Source of the DNA: Flavobacterium sp. LC2016-23
Lineage (GTDB): Bacteria; Bacteroidota; Bacteroidia; Flavobacteriales; Flavobacteriaceae
NCBI RefSeq assembly: GCF_009674775.1
Contig: NZ_WKKE01000008.1
Span: 62,001-126,000, forward strand
Direction of reading: 5' to 3'
Length of the DNA: 64,000 nt
Shown here: piece after piece, positions 18,068 to 25,561 of the stretch
Numbering within the stretch: position 1 is the stretch's first letter
Layout: each line of letters begins with the position of its first letter
Translations under genes and position numbers: made by a program
Notes under the pieces: model-generated
The model's database searches: none
What the model saw: only the letters and a program-made list of their open reading frames with translations
Told to the model about the DNA's origin: nothing

Positions 18068-18367
18068 TTAAGAAAATATAGCCTCGTATTTCATTCCCAC
18101 ACTATCAAAACCTAATGGAGAAAGAAACAAATCTAAATTGCCCTTTTGAGGATGTACAATGGTAAAAATGCCTTGTTGGTAATATTCGGTTTTTTGTTCC
18201 GTTCGAAAAACTATCGAAAAAGGTTCTCTTTCCAGAGAAGAATAATTATTCAGCTGTGTTAATTCAACCAACTCCGCGTTAAGTTGAATTTCATCAGAAA
18301 TCTGAATCGTGAATATTTTATTTAAGAATGCATTAAAATCATTTAAAGTAAGTAAAGCTATATCCAT
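18068..18367 (-). CDS. DUF6916-like small protein of the collar operon
   Basis: A 99-residue protein without signal peptide or membrane segment. It reads like the DUF6916 family, which I recall as occurring beside tail-collar proteins: N-terminal LTLNDFNAFLNKIFTIQI, central EREPFSIVFRTEQKTEYYQQGIF, C-terminal LFLSPLGFDSVGMKYEAIF. The pattern of beta-strands around a P-F-S-I-V-F core suggests a small beta-barrel or sandwich. It lies 16 bp after the GNAT gene and 27 bp before the giant protein gene. The family name is recalled, not searched; its function is unknown. Confidence 0.65.
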   Translation of the reverse strand: MDIALLTLNDFNAFLNKIFTIQISDEIQLNAELVELTQLNNYSSLEREPFSIVFRTEQKTEYYQQGIFTIVHPQKGNLDLFLSPLGFDSVGMKYEAIFS

Positions 18368-18383
18368 ACATTATATTTTGTTT

Positions 18384-18890
18384 TTAATTTCTTTGTGGAC
18401 TCCATTCCATGAGATGATAAACACCGTTTGTCTCGCTAATTTTCTTAAAGCCTAATCTTTTATATAATTCCATAGCAGGATTAAAACTTTCAACATGAAT
18501 AGTGACATTCCTGTTTGCCAGTGCTGCTTTTTGTATTATTTCTTTCAAAATCGAACTCCCGATATTTTTCCCGCGCCAGTGCGGTAATAGCGTAATATCA
18601 ATAATTCGCACTCCTTTTTGTTCAAAAAAGAAATCAATATATAATCTTCCCAAAGTGGTATTCTCTTTTTCAATTATATAAAACTTTGCGCCTAAATAAT
18701 TTTTTTGATAATATTCATGCTGAGCCGAAAACTGATACTCAATAAATATATTTTTTTGTTCGTCGCTCCAGTCAGTTCCGTTTTCTAATTCTTCGGTACG
18801 TGTACTACCGTATATTTTGCACAGAATAGACAAATCGCTTTCCTGTATATCACGAAGCGTAATATTTTCTATATCTAAATTCAAAAGCAA
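18384..18890 (-). CDS. GNAT-family N-acetyltransferase
   Basis: A 168-residue single-domain acetyltransferase. The acetyl-CoA pyrophosphate-binding motif is seen in LLPHWRGKNIGSSILKEII (R/Q-x-x-G-x-G/A form) at about 102-120, and motif B ends in NPAMELYKRLGFKKISETNG near 138-157. The acceptor is unknown. It begins 6 bp after the third collar gene, inside the operon, which suggests that it modifies a product of this operon or a cognate small molecule; that is inference. Confidence 0.88.
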   Translation of the reverse strand: MLLNLDIENITLRDIQESDLSILCKIYGSTRTEELENGTDWSDEQKNIFIEYQFSAQHEYYQKNYLGAKFYIIEKENTTLGRLYIDFFFEQKGVRIIDITLLPHWRGKNIGSSILKEIIQKAALANRNVTIHVESFNPAMELYKRLGFKKISETNGVYHLMEWSPQRN

Positions 18891-18896
18891 TTTTTA

Positions 18897-19412
18897 TTAA
18901 GTTCTTGGAGGAAAAACTCCCTGAAGTGCAATACAAAAATACATAGTCAGATAAGGCATCATATTATTATGAGGCTGATCTCCTCCTGCAGGAGCGATCG
19001 AATTCGCATCCATAAGTGTTCCCGGTGTACCTGCGGCATAAACTTTTACAGGATTACCCCGGCCTAAACTATTATTTGTTGGGGTAGTGGATTGTGAATT
19101 TAACGTGGCAGCCACTAGTGTATGAGTATGAGAAGGTATCTCTGAGTCGAGTAAAGTAACCGTATCAGAACCGCCTGTTTCACCTAAATCATGCAATGAT
19201 AATCCTGGCCCCTGACCCGGATGCATTGGTGTTCTTCCCTGCAAATCCGGTAAAGCAAAATTAGATTTTCCATTACCACCATACGTTGTACCTAATAATG
19301 AAAAAAGAGCGGTATTTTGAGATAAAGGTAAAAGTTGTCCATCGCAAAATGCCCATCCTTTAGGAGCAAAGTTGAATGGGAATATGCGTATTTCGGCCAC
19401 AAATGGATCCAT
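18897..19412 (-). CDS. Phage-tail-collar-domain protein, third copy
   Basis: A 171-residue protein with the phage tail collar fold (PF07484-like, as in microcystin-dependent protein MdpB). Shared signature: AEIRIFPFNFAPKGWAFCDG, GQLLPLSQNTALFSLLGTTY, then FALPDLQGR, SEIPSHTHTL, and the C-terminal MPYLTMYFCIALQGVFP. The ATG at 19412 (MDPFVAEIRIFPF) matches the two sister proteins; the frame stays open upstream but overlaps the next gene. There is no signal peptide. Probably a small beta-rich domain that trimerises, as collar and fibre domains do. The role outside phages is not established. Confidence 0.9.
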   Translation of the reverse strand: MDPFVAEIRIFPFNFAPKGWAFCDGQLLPLSQNTALFSLLGTTYGGNGKSNFALPDLQGRTPMHPGQGPGLSLHDLGETGGSDTVTLLDSEIPSHTHTLVAATLNSQSTTPTNNSLGRGNPVKVYAAGTPGTLMDANSIAPAGGDQPHNNMMPYLTMYFCIALQGVFPPRT

Positions 19413-19462
19413 ATATTTTGTTTTATTTCTTATTAAAAATCTAAATAACTCTGCATTTAATT

Positions 19463-19969
19463 TTATGTTGGTGTTGGATATATCCCGAATAAGGATATTA
19501 TAAAATTCACACACAAATAAGGCTGAAAATTAGTATGTGGCTGACTTCCGCCGTCCGGTGCAATTGTACTATAATTTAGTGGTGTAGTTGGCGTAATAGA
19601 AGAATATACTTTGCTGCCAGTTGCAGTAGTACTTAATAAAGCATCAGCAGGGTTTCCTGTATTGGCAATATTTGTTGTTGCTAATAAAGGATGTGAATGA
19701 GAGGGAATCTGATTAACGGTTAAAGTTACTTCTTCAACACCACCGGTTTCAGCCAAAGCAAATCCGTTACCATTATGTAAGGGAATACGTCCTCGCATAT
19801 CAGGTACTGCAAAAGTGCTTTCTCCGTCGCCGCCGTAAGTAGTTCCAATTAAATTAAATAATGTTTCATTTTCCGAAATAGGCATTAATTGCCCTTCACA
19901 GAATGCCCATCCAGCGGGAGCAAAATTTCCGGCAAACATTCTGATTTCACCAATGTAAGGTTGTGCCAT
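19463..19969 (-). CDS. Phage-tail-collar-domain protein, second copy
   Basis: A 168-residue paralogue of the flanking genes. It opens MAQPYIGEIRMFAGNFAPAG, then WAFCEGQLMPISENETLFNL and IGTTYGGDGESTFAVPDMRG, has the QIPSHSHPLLA histidine motif (about 95-105), a Thr/Ala/Asn-rich variable section (about 106-140), and GGSQPHTNFQPYLCVNFIIS before the terminal FGIYPTPT. No signal peptide. 20 bp separate it from the first copy. Identity between the copies is confined to the N- and C-terminal blocks; the middle diverges, as expected if it carries binding specificity (inference). Confidence 0.9.
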   Translation of the reverse strand: MAQPYIGEIRMFAGNFAPAGWAFCEGQLMPISENETLFNLIGTTYGGDGESTFAVPDMRGRIPLHNGNGFALAETGGVEEVTLTVNQIPSHSHPLLATTNIANTGNPADALLSTTATGSKVYSSITPTTPLNYSTIAPDGGSQPHTNFQPYLCVNFIISLFGIYPTPT

Positions 19970-19989
19970 AATTGTAGCGTTTTATATTA

Positions 19990-20502
19990 TTAAGTAGCTG
20001 AAGGAAATATCCCTTGCAGAGCAATACAAAAATTCAGGGACAAGTAAGGCTGCATATTCAAATGTGCCTGACTACCGCCAATGTTTGTAATTGATCCGGA
20101 ATTCATTGCTGTAAGGTTGTTGCCAGAGTTACTGTACACCTGATTTGGAGCGGTATTCGCTAATGCGGTTGAATTAGTTACAGGAATGTTTGTAGTTACT
20201 GCCTGAGTAGCACTTTTTAATCCGTGTGTATGGGTTGGCAATTCAGCTATAGATAATGTGTGGGCTTGTTCACCACCTCTTTCACCAAGATTATGGCTAT
20301 TTCCAACATGTATAGGAATTCTTCCGCGTAAATCAGGAAGCCCAAAATTTACTCTTCCGTCTCCTCCAAAAGTGGTTCCTAATAATGAAAATAAAGCCTG
20401 GTTTTGGTTTATAGGTAATAATTGTCCGTTGCACATTGCCCAGCCTTTTGGCGCAAAAGTAAACGACATAATTCTGGTTTCAGCTAAAAATGGTTCTGCC
20501 AT
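19990..20502 (-). CDS. Phage-tail-collar-domain protein, first copy
   Basis: 170 residues, the first collar gene transcribed. It starts MAEPFLAETRIMSFTFAPKG, continues WAMCNGQLLPINQNQALFSL and GGDGRVNFGLPDLRGR, has the ELPTHTHGLKSA motif near 95-106, and ends LQGIFPSAT. Closest in pattern to the third copy (both have FSLLGTT and CIALQGIFP/VFP). It lies 41 bp after the Tat-leader gene. No secretion signal is visible, so export, if any, must depend on a partner. Confidence 0.9.
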   Translation of the reverse strand: MAEPFLAETRIMSFTFAPKGWAMCNGQLLPINQNQALFSLLGTTFGGDGRVNFGLPDLRGRIPIHVGNSHNLGERGGEQAHTLSIAELPTHTHGLKSATQAVTTNIPVTNSTALANTAPNQVYSNSGNNLTAMNSGSITNIGGSQAHLNMQPYLSLNFCIALQGIFPSAT

Positions 20503-20543
20503 AATGAGACTATTTTATAGTTTTATTTTTTGAAGGTGGTTTG

Positions 20544-21209
20544 TTAAACTAAAACAGAAGTAACATTTAAACTGTGTTTAGAAATTAGTTCTTTCTGATA
20601 TACTACAGTAGTTCCTTCCTTTATAATAATTGTTATTGCCGTATTTTCAGGAGACAGTATTGTTTTTAAGTAAACGCTGCCCTTTTGTGTCATAAAGCCA
20701 TACGGTTCTACTTGTGTGACAGCAGCAGGAAATAGATAGTGTGATAAATTTACATTGCTATTATGCATTTGTAATTCTTCCATTGCTACAGTAATTGCTT
20801 CTAAATCAAATCCTGACAATGATTTTAATGATTTCCATTCTCCGTTATCATTTTTTCCAAAACATAACAATACGTCATCTAACTTTCCGGCGCTATCAAC
20901 ATGAAGATGCATTGGAAACATTTTCAGTCTATTGTCATCAGAACTATAACAGAAATTGCCGGAAGACTGATAACCCATTTTTTGCCAGCTTACAATTGCT
21001 GTAGTGTAGCAATGAAAAAGAGCCTGGTCTAAAAGAAAAGCATTCGAAATATTTGATTTAGAAAAATTCGATAAAATATTTTTTTCTTCTTTATCTAAAT
21101 CCGAAAAATTAGTGAAAGCATTTTGACCCAAAAGAGATCCACAAAAGAGCGTTGTGGCACCTACAAATCCAACATTTTTAATAAAACTTCTGCGAGTTAA
21201 ATCTGTCAT
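20544..21209 (-). CDS. Tat-leader protein heading the collar operon
   Basis: A 221-residue protein that I do not recognise beyond its leader. Residues 5-11 (TRRSFIK) form a twin-arginine motif with Arg6-Arg7, followed by a moderately hydrophobic stretch (NVGFVGATTLFCGSLLG) and a probable cleavage region near 30. The mature part has a Cys/His-containing segment, LDQALFHCYTTAIVSWQKMG, and FPMHLHVDSAGKLDDVLLCFGKN, then a beta-rich C-terminus. No known cofactor motif was found. It is the first gene of the seven-gene operon, and tatA is the next gene upstream. Folding before export is implied by the Tat leader; its function is unknown. Confidence 0.75.
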   Translation of the reverse strand: MTDLTRRSFIKNVGFVGATTLFCGSLLGQNAFTNFSDLDKEEKNILSNFSKSNISNAFLLDQALFHCYTTAIVSWQKMGYQSSGNFCYSSDDNRLKMFPMHLHVDSAGKLDDVLLCFGKNDNGEWKSLKSLSGFDLEAITVAMEELQMHNSNVNLSHYLFPAAVTQVEPYGFMTQKGSVYLKTILSPENTAITIIIKEGTTVVYQKELISKHSLNVTSVLV

Positions 21210-21386
21210 ATTTAAAGCTTTTTTGATAAAAATTTAAGTAAATGTATTAAAAACAATTTTCTACGATCAAAAAATGATAATTTTTTGTTAAAACGTACAA
21301 TAATATTTACTTTTTAGAGTTGTTATTGATTTTTTCTAAGAAAAGGCATACAAGAAATTTTTACCAAATTTAAAATTTGAGCATAA

Positions 21387-21428
21387 AAAAAACCATACAA
21401 CAATCGTACGATTGTTGTATGGTTTTTT
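21387..21428. terminator. tatA terminator, 42-bp perfect palindrome
   Basis: AAAAAACCATACAACAATC and its exact complement meet around the centre GTAC. It lies 18 bp beyond the tatA stop and 178 bp before the collar operon, so the two are separate transcripts. Confidence 0.88.
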
Positions 21429-21445
21429 AGATAAGTTGAAGGATA

Positions 21446-21628
21446 TTATTTTATTTCTTCCTCTTCTTTTTTTACAGCAGGAGCTGATTGATCATCTTTG
21501 GCAGCGTTTTTAAATTCCTTAATTCCGCTTCCTAAACCTTTCATTAATTCCGGAATTTTTTTACCTCCAAAAAGTAATAAAACGATACCTACTATTACGA
21601 GGATTTCTGTAAGACCTAATCTTCCCAT
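21446..21628 (-). CDS. tatA: Twin-arginine translocase subunit TatA
   Basis: A 60-residue protein with one N-terminal membrane segment (about 4-20), a hinge [17 protein letters not shown], an amphipathic helix and an acidic/Lys-rich tail, the canonical TatA/E layout. It forms the pore-like oligomer that passes folded proteins across the inner membrane with TatC, which is not in this window. A promoter box lies 47 bp upstream and a strong terminator follows. TatE-type naming is possible; TatB is less likely because the hinge and length fit TatA. Confidence 0.95.
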   Translation of the reverse strand: MGRLGLTEILVIVGIVLLLFGGKKIPELMKGLGSGIKEFKNAAKDDQSAPAVKKEEEEIK

Positions 21629-21674
21629 GGTTTGTATATTTAATGCCTAAGCAAATTATTTTCTAATTGTACCG

Positions 21675-21682
21675 CAAATGTA
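21675..21682 (-). promoter_or_regulatory. Putative tatA promoter, -7 box TACATTTG
   Basis: Minus-strand TACATTTG matches TAnnTTTG and lies 47 bp before the tatA ATG. Confidence 0.55.
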
Positions 21683-21812
21683 TACAGAATATACGAACAA
21701 GAAGAGTATTTAGATTAAAATATTTGTTTTTGGTAGCGTTAAATATTCTTTAAAATTATAATTTAGGAACATTCCCTTAATTTTGATACGCAACAACACA
21801 CTGATTAATTCT

Positions 21813-21820
21813 TATATTTG
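21813..21820 (+). promoter_or_regulatory. Putative promoter of the membrane-protein/GH3 pair, TATATTTG
   Basis: TATATTTG fits TAnnTTTG and is 20 bp upstream of the ATG at 21840. An in-frame ATG at 21783 lies before the box and is therefore unlikely to be used. Confidence 0.6.
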
Positions 21821-21839
21821 CTCGTGTAAACAACCTAAA

Positions 21840-22340
21840 ATGGCTAAGAAGAAATTTAATTTCAGGAAAAAATTATTCGTCAAAAACCGATTGGTAATTT
21901 TGAATGTAGATACCTTTGAAGAGATTTTTTCGTTCAAACTGACCCTGATGAACGTCTTTGTCGTTTTTTCACTTGGCGGAATATTTTTAATTTTAATCAC
22001 CACTTTCATCATTGCTTTTACCTCTTTACGAGAATTTATTCCCGGATATTCTTCTTCTCAACTGAAGAAAAATGCAACAGAATTAGCTATAAAATCGGAT
22101 TCACTGGAAAGGGCTTTAAAGAAAAATGAACTTTATATAAAAGGAATACAGAAAGTTTTAAGAGGTGAACTGGAGTATGCCAGGTTTAATAAAGATTCTA
22201 TTCTTTCTGAAACAGAAGAAACACCTGATCTTAATATGAAAGCTTCAGACGAAGAAATTAAATTAAGAGAAGAAGTAGCAAAAGTGGAGAAAGAGTCGGG
22301 AGAAAAGAGCCAAAATAAAAACAAAAGTGACAAAAAATAA
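21840..22340 (+). CDS. Small single-pass membrane protein with coiled-coil-like tail
   Basis: 166 residues: a basic N-terminus (MAKKKFNFRKKLFVKNRL), one membrane segment (about 37-60), then a charged, helical periplasmic or cytoplasmic part (SLERALKKNELYIKGIQKVL, ELEYARFNKDS) and a Lys/Glu-rich end. From memory, related Flavobacterium proteins share this N-terminus and continue into an M23 (LytM) peptidase domain; here no such domain follows before the stop. It ends 11 bp before the GH3 gene, so they are surely co-transcribed. It may be a naturally short version or a truncated one. Start chosen from the promoter position. Confidence 0.65.
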   Translation: MAKKKFNFRKKLFVKNRLVILNVDTFEEIFSFKLTLMNVFVVFSLGGIFLILITTFIIAFTSLREFIPGYSSSQLKKNATELAIKSDSLERALKKNELYIKGIQKVLRGELEYARFNKDSILSETEETPDLNMKASDEEIKLREEVAKVEKESGEKSQNKNKSDKK

Positions 22341-22351
22341 GATCCAGAAAA

Positions 22352-23836
22352 ATGTCAATTAAAGCAATAGCGGCAAAATTATTTGCACGCAAAATATATT
22401 ATAAAACTCAGGCCTGGGCCAAAAAACCGGTTGAAACCCAGCATGCCGTATTTAAAAGTTTGATAAATGGTGCAAGAGGCACTGCTTTTGGTGCGGATCA
22501 TCATTTTGATACCATAAAAACGGTTCACGATTTTATAAAACAAGTTCCTGTACGGGATTATGAAGACCTGAAACCTTATATAGACAAGGTGAGAACGGGA
22601 GAAAAAGATATTCTATGGAAAGGCAAACCACTGTATTTTGCCAAAACATCCGGAACCACTTCCGGGGCAAAATATATTCCGCTGACCAAAGAGTCAATGC
22701 CGTATCATATTGAAGCTTCCAGAAATGCCATTTTGCATTATATACATGAAACCGGAAATGCTGATTTTGTAGACGGGAAAATGATTTTCCTGCAGGGAAG
22801 CCCCATTTTAACTGAAAAATATGGAATTAAATTTGGAAGATTATCCGGTATAGCAGCGCATTTTGTTCCGAAGTATTTGCAAAAAAACCGAATGCCGTCT
22901 TTAGAAACCAATTGCATTGAAGACTGGGATACTAAAGTCAATGCTATTGTCGGGGAAACAATCGACCAAAACATGACCATTATTTCGGGAATCCCTTCCT
23001 GGGTACAAATGTATTTTGAACGTTTGCAGGAAAAAAGCGGTGGCAAAAAAATAGGGGAGCTATTCAAAAATTTTAATCTGTTTATTTACGGAGGCGTTAA
23101 TTATGAACCTTACCGCGCGAAGTTCGAAAGCATGATTGGCAGAAAAGTAGACAGCATTGAGTTGTTTCCGGCTTCAGAAGGGTTTTTTGCGTATCAGGAT
23201 TCTCAAAAATCAAAAGGCATGCTGTTGTTATTGAATTCCGGAATTTTTTATGAGTTCATTAAAGCAGACGAATTTTTTACGGAAAACCCAAAAAGCTATA
23301 CGATTGGGGAAGTAGAAACGGGTGTTAATTATGCATTAATCATTTCCACAAATGCAGGGCTTTGGCGTTATAATATTGGTGATACGGTTCAGTTTACTTC
23401 GTTATTTCCGCATCGTGTGATTGTTTCAGGACGAATCAAACATTATATTTCCGCTTTCGGAGAGCATGTTATAGCAAGTGAAGTAGAAAATGCCATGAAA
23501 GAAGCAACGCAGGGCAGCGAAATTGTAATTAACGAATTTACCGTGGCACCTCAGATTACGCCATCGACCGGGTTGCCGTATCACGAATGGCTGGTAGAAT
23601 TTGAAAAAGAACCTGAAGACATGGACGTTTTTGCTGAAGCAATTGACAGCGCCATGCGAAAACAGAATATTTATTATGACGATTTAATAACAGGAAACGT
23701 TTTGCGAAAAGTGGTGGTTACCAAAGTTTCCAAAAACGGATTTCAGGAATACATGAAATCGCAGGGGAAACTGGGCGGCCAGAATAAAATTCCCAGATTG
23801 TCGAATAATAGGGATATTGCAGATAATTTAAAATAG
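22352..23836 (+). CDS. GH3 auxin-responsive-promoter family protein
   Basis: A 494-residue member of the GH3 family, an ANL-type adenylating fold that in plants joins amino acids to acyl acids; bacterial members have mostly unknown substrates. The phosphate-binding loop is clear in FAKTSGTTSGAKYIPLTKES (about 91-110). The second nucleotide region is LFPASEGFFAYQ (about 270), and WRYNIGDTVQFTS with the GRIKHYISAFGEHV hinge follows near 345-375. It forms an operon with the small membrane protein upstream. ATP-dependent amide or thioester formation is inferred from the fold only. Confidence 0.9.
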   Translation: MSIKAIAAKLFARKIYYKTQAWAKKPVETQHAVFKSLINGARGTAFGADHHFDTIKTVHDFIKQVPVRDYEDLKPYIDKVRTGEKDILWKGKPLYFAKTSGTTSGAKYIPLTKESMPYHIEASRNAILHYIHETGNADFVDGKMIFLQGSPILTEKYGIKFGRLSGIAAHFVPKYLQKNRMPSLETNCIEDWDTKVNAIVGETIDQNMTIISGIPSWVQMYFERLQEKSGGKKIGELFKNFNLFIYGGVNYEPYRAKFESMIGRKVDSIELFPASEGFFAYQDSQKSKGMLLLLNSGIFYEFIKADEFFTENPKSYTIGEVETGVNYALIISTNAGLWRYNIGDTVQFTSLFPHRVIVSGRIKHYISAFGEHVIASEVENAMKEATQGSEIVINEFTVAPQITPSTGLPYHEWLVEFEKEPEDMDVFAEAIDSAMRKQNIYYDDLITGNVLRKVVVTKVSKNGFQEYMKSQGKLGGQNKIPRLSNNRDIADNLK

Positions 23837-23840
23837 AAAC

Positions 23841-23858
23841 AACTTACATTTGTAAGTT
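23841..23858 (+). promoter_or_regulatory. Promoter of the DUF6909 gene embedded in an 18-bp palindrome
   Basis: The -7 box TACATTTG (23845-23852) lies wholly inside the perfect palindrome AACTTACA-TT-TGTAAGTT. The gene starts 16 bp further on. The symmetry could be an operator overlapping the promoter, or chance. Confidence 0.5.
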
Positions 23859-23873
23859 CGAAAATAACAAAGC

Positions 23874-25553
23874 ATGAAAGAAACCAAACATATATCAAGA
23901 TCAAGAGCGCAGGAATCCTCTGCGGCGATTGAAAAAATGTACATTACAATGCGCCACTTATTCAACCGTGGTTTTTACAAACCAATGGGGGTTTCAGGCG
24001 ATAGTTTACGTGAATCTTTATTGGCATTACGCCCTGAAATCTACGGAAACATAGGGGAAGAAAAAGTAGAACTGAACGGACTTTTGTACGTTATAGAACG
24101 TTTACCGATAGGAATTGAGCAATGCCGATTTATAAACCTGACTTCAGACGAAGGGTATTCCAAATCACACTTTGAGGCGATCGTTCCTCCAAAAAGACGA
24201 AGAAATTGTTATCGAATCGATGAGGAGCAAATGAATGTTGAAATCACCAGAGGCCGATCCGACATTTATGATATTCTGACGCATTTGACTTTCATTTTCA
24301 TAGAATCCCACAAAATAAAAAACAGGGTTTTATTAGATGACGGTGGAGAAGTTTCGCGTGACTGGATGAAGCTGGAGCAGGCTGTCATGCAAACCAAAAA
24401 ATTGTCTTTAATCGAAAAAGAAAAAGCGATTTCTCACGTGGCGAATATTCTGGCAAGAACGTTCGAAGAAGTTTTAGACATTTATGACACCTTCGGTTCT
24501 GATGATGCACCGGACCGTTTTCTGCATGTAATTTACTGGTTGGGAAAATTAGCCATCGAAGAAGTAATTGACAATAATAAACGAACCATTACTTTTAGTC
24601 CGGTTCTGAGAGAACGCTTAGGGCACCATATTCACGGAGAAATCTGGGCTACAAACATTAAGGAAGTTTTAAAGGCGAACAATCTTTTAAAAAGACCAAT
24701 TCATGTGATCAGTGCCAATATGCACAGTGTAATGAATTCAATTTTTGCGACGCCGCTGCTGAAAACAAAATTCAAAGACAAGTCTGATTTTTTCATTTAT
24801 GAGGAATTAAGTAAGTCAGGCGCAAAAGAAACCAGAAATCTGGTTGAAGAACTTGCCCTGAAAAACGGAATGATTTCGTTACCGGATACATCAGGAACAA
24901 ATATTGACGTTCAGATTTTTGATACAGCTAAAATTGACTGGGCAAAAACAGCTTTCCCTAAAGCAAAATTAGACGAACAGAAACCGGTTATTATTGTTAT
25001 GGATTATGCTTTTGGAGAACAGGCATATGAAACCATTGATGAACTTCTGAAACCGTATAAAAAAGATACGTTATTAGAAGTAAAATCAGTATCGATCATG
25101 GGTAAAGCCGGAATTTTAGAGGGAGGAAAAGGAGATATCATGATCCCGACCGCCCATATAAATGAAGGAACAGCCGATAATTATTTCTTCGAAAATGAAC
25201 TGACAGGAGCCATGTTTGAAGGAAATGACATTGCCGTTTTTGAAGGCGCCATGGTAACCGTTTTAGGAACATCATTGCAAAACAGGGATTTACTAAAGTT
25301 CTTTCACGAATCGACCTGGGGTGTAATTGGTCTTGAAATGGAAGGTTCGTATTATCAGAAAGCGATACAGTCGGCATCAAAAATCAGGAAAAGTGTGCCG
25401 AATGATGTTAAGGTTCGATATGCCTACTATGCATCAGATAATCCATTGGAAACGGGAAGCACACTCGCCTCAGGCGGATTGGGTACAACAGGCGTAAAAC
25501 CAACGTATTTGATTACCATCAAAATTTTAGAACAAATATTCAACCTAAAATAA
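23874..25553 (+). CDS. DUF6909-family protein with nucleoside-phosphorylase-like C-terminus
   Basis: 559 residues, soluble. I recall this family as DUF6909, found across Bacteroidota and uncharacterised. Residues 1-300 are mostly helical and match no family known to me (RHLFNRGFYKPMGVSGDSLR near the start). Residues about 370-559 look like the PNP/UDP/MTA-nucleosidase superfamily: VSIMGKAGILEGGKGDIMIP (glycine-rich then G-D), GLEMEGSYYQKAI (the E-M-E-G ribose-binding motif) and YYASDNPL (the S-D motif), which together resemble AMP nucleosidase layout. Nucleoside or nucleotide cleavage is therefore an inference. It has its own promoter and is followed 8 bp later by the Wzz-like gene. Confidence 0.75.
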   Translation: MKETKHISRSRAQESSAAIEKMYITMRHLFNRGFYKPMGVSGDSLRESLLALRPEIYGNIGEEKVELNGLLYVIERLPIGIEQCRFINLTSDEGYSKSHFEAIVPPKRRRNCYRIDEEQMNVEITRGRSDIYDILTHLTFIFIESHKIKNRVLLDDGGEVSRDWMKLEQAVMQTKKLSLIEKEKAISHVANILARTFEEVLDIYDTFGSDDAPDRFLHVIYWLGKLAIEEVIDNNKRTITFSPVLRERLGHHIHGEIWATNIKEVLKANNLLKRPIHVISANMHSVMNSIFATPLLKTKFKDKSDFFIYEELSKSGAKETRNLVEELALKNGMISLPDTSGTNIDVQIFDTAKIDWAKTAFPKAKLDEQKPVIIVMDYAFGEQAYETIDELLKPYKKDTLLEVKSVSIMGKAGILEGGKGDIMIPTAHINEGTADNYFFENELTGAMFEGNDIAVFEGAMVTVLGTSLQNRDLLKFFHESTWGVIGLEMEGSYYQKAIQSASKIRKSVPNDVKVRYAYYASDNPLETGSTLASGGLGTTGVKPTYLITIKILEQIFNLK

Positions 25554-25561
25554 ATCCATAA

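Noticed and set aside
13202..21209. Prophage or tailocin
   Set aside because: Only collar-type proteins are phage-like; there is no tube, sheath, baseplate, terminase or lysis gene, and the operon ends in a T9SS cargo protein.
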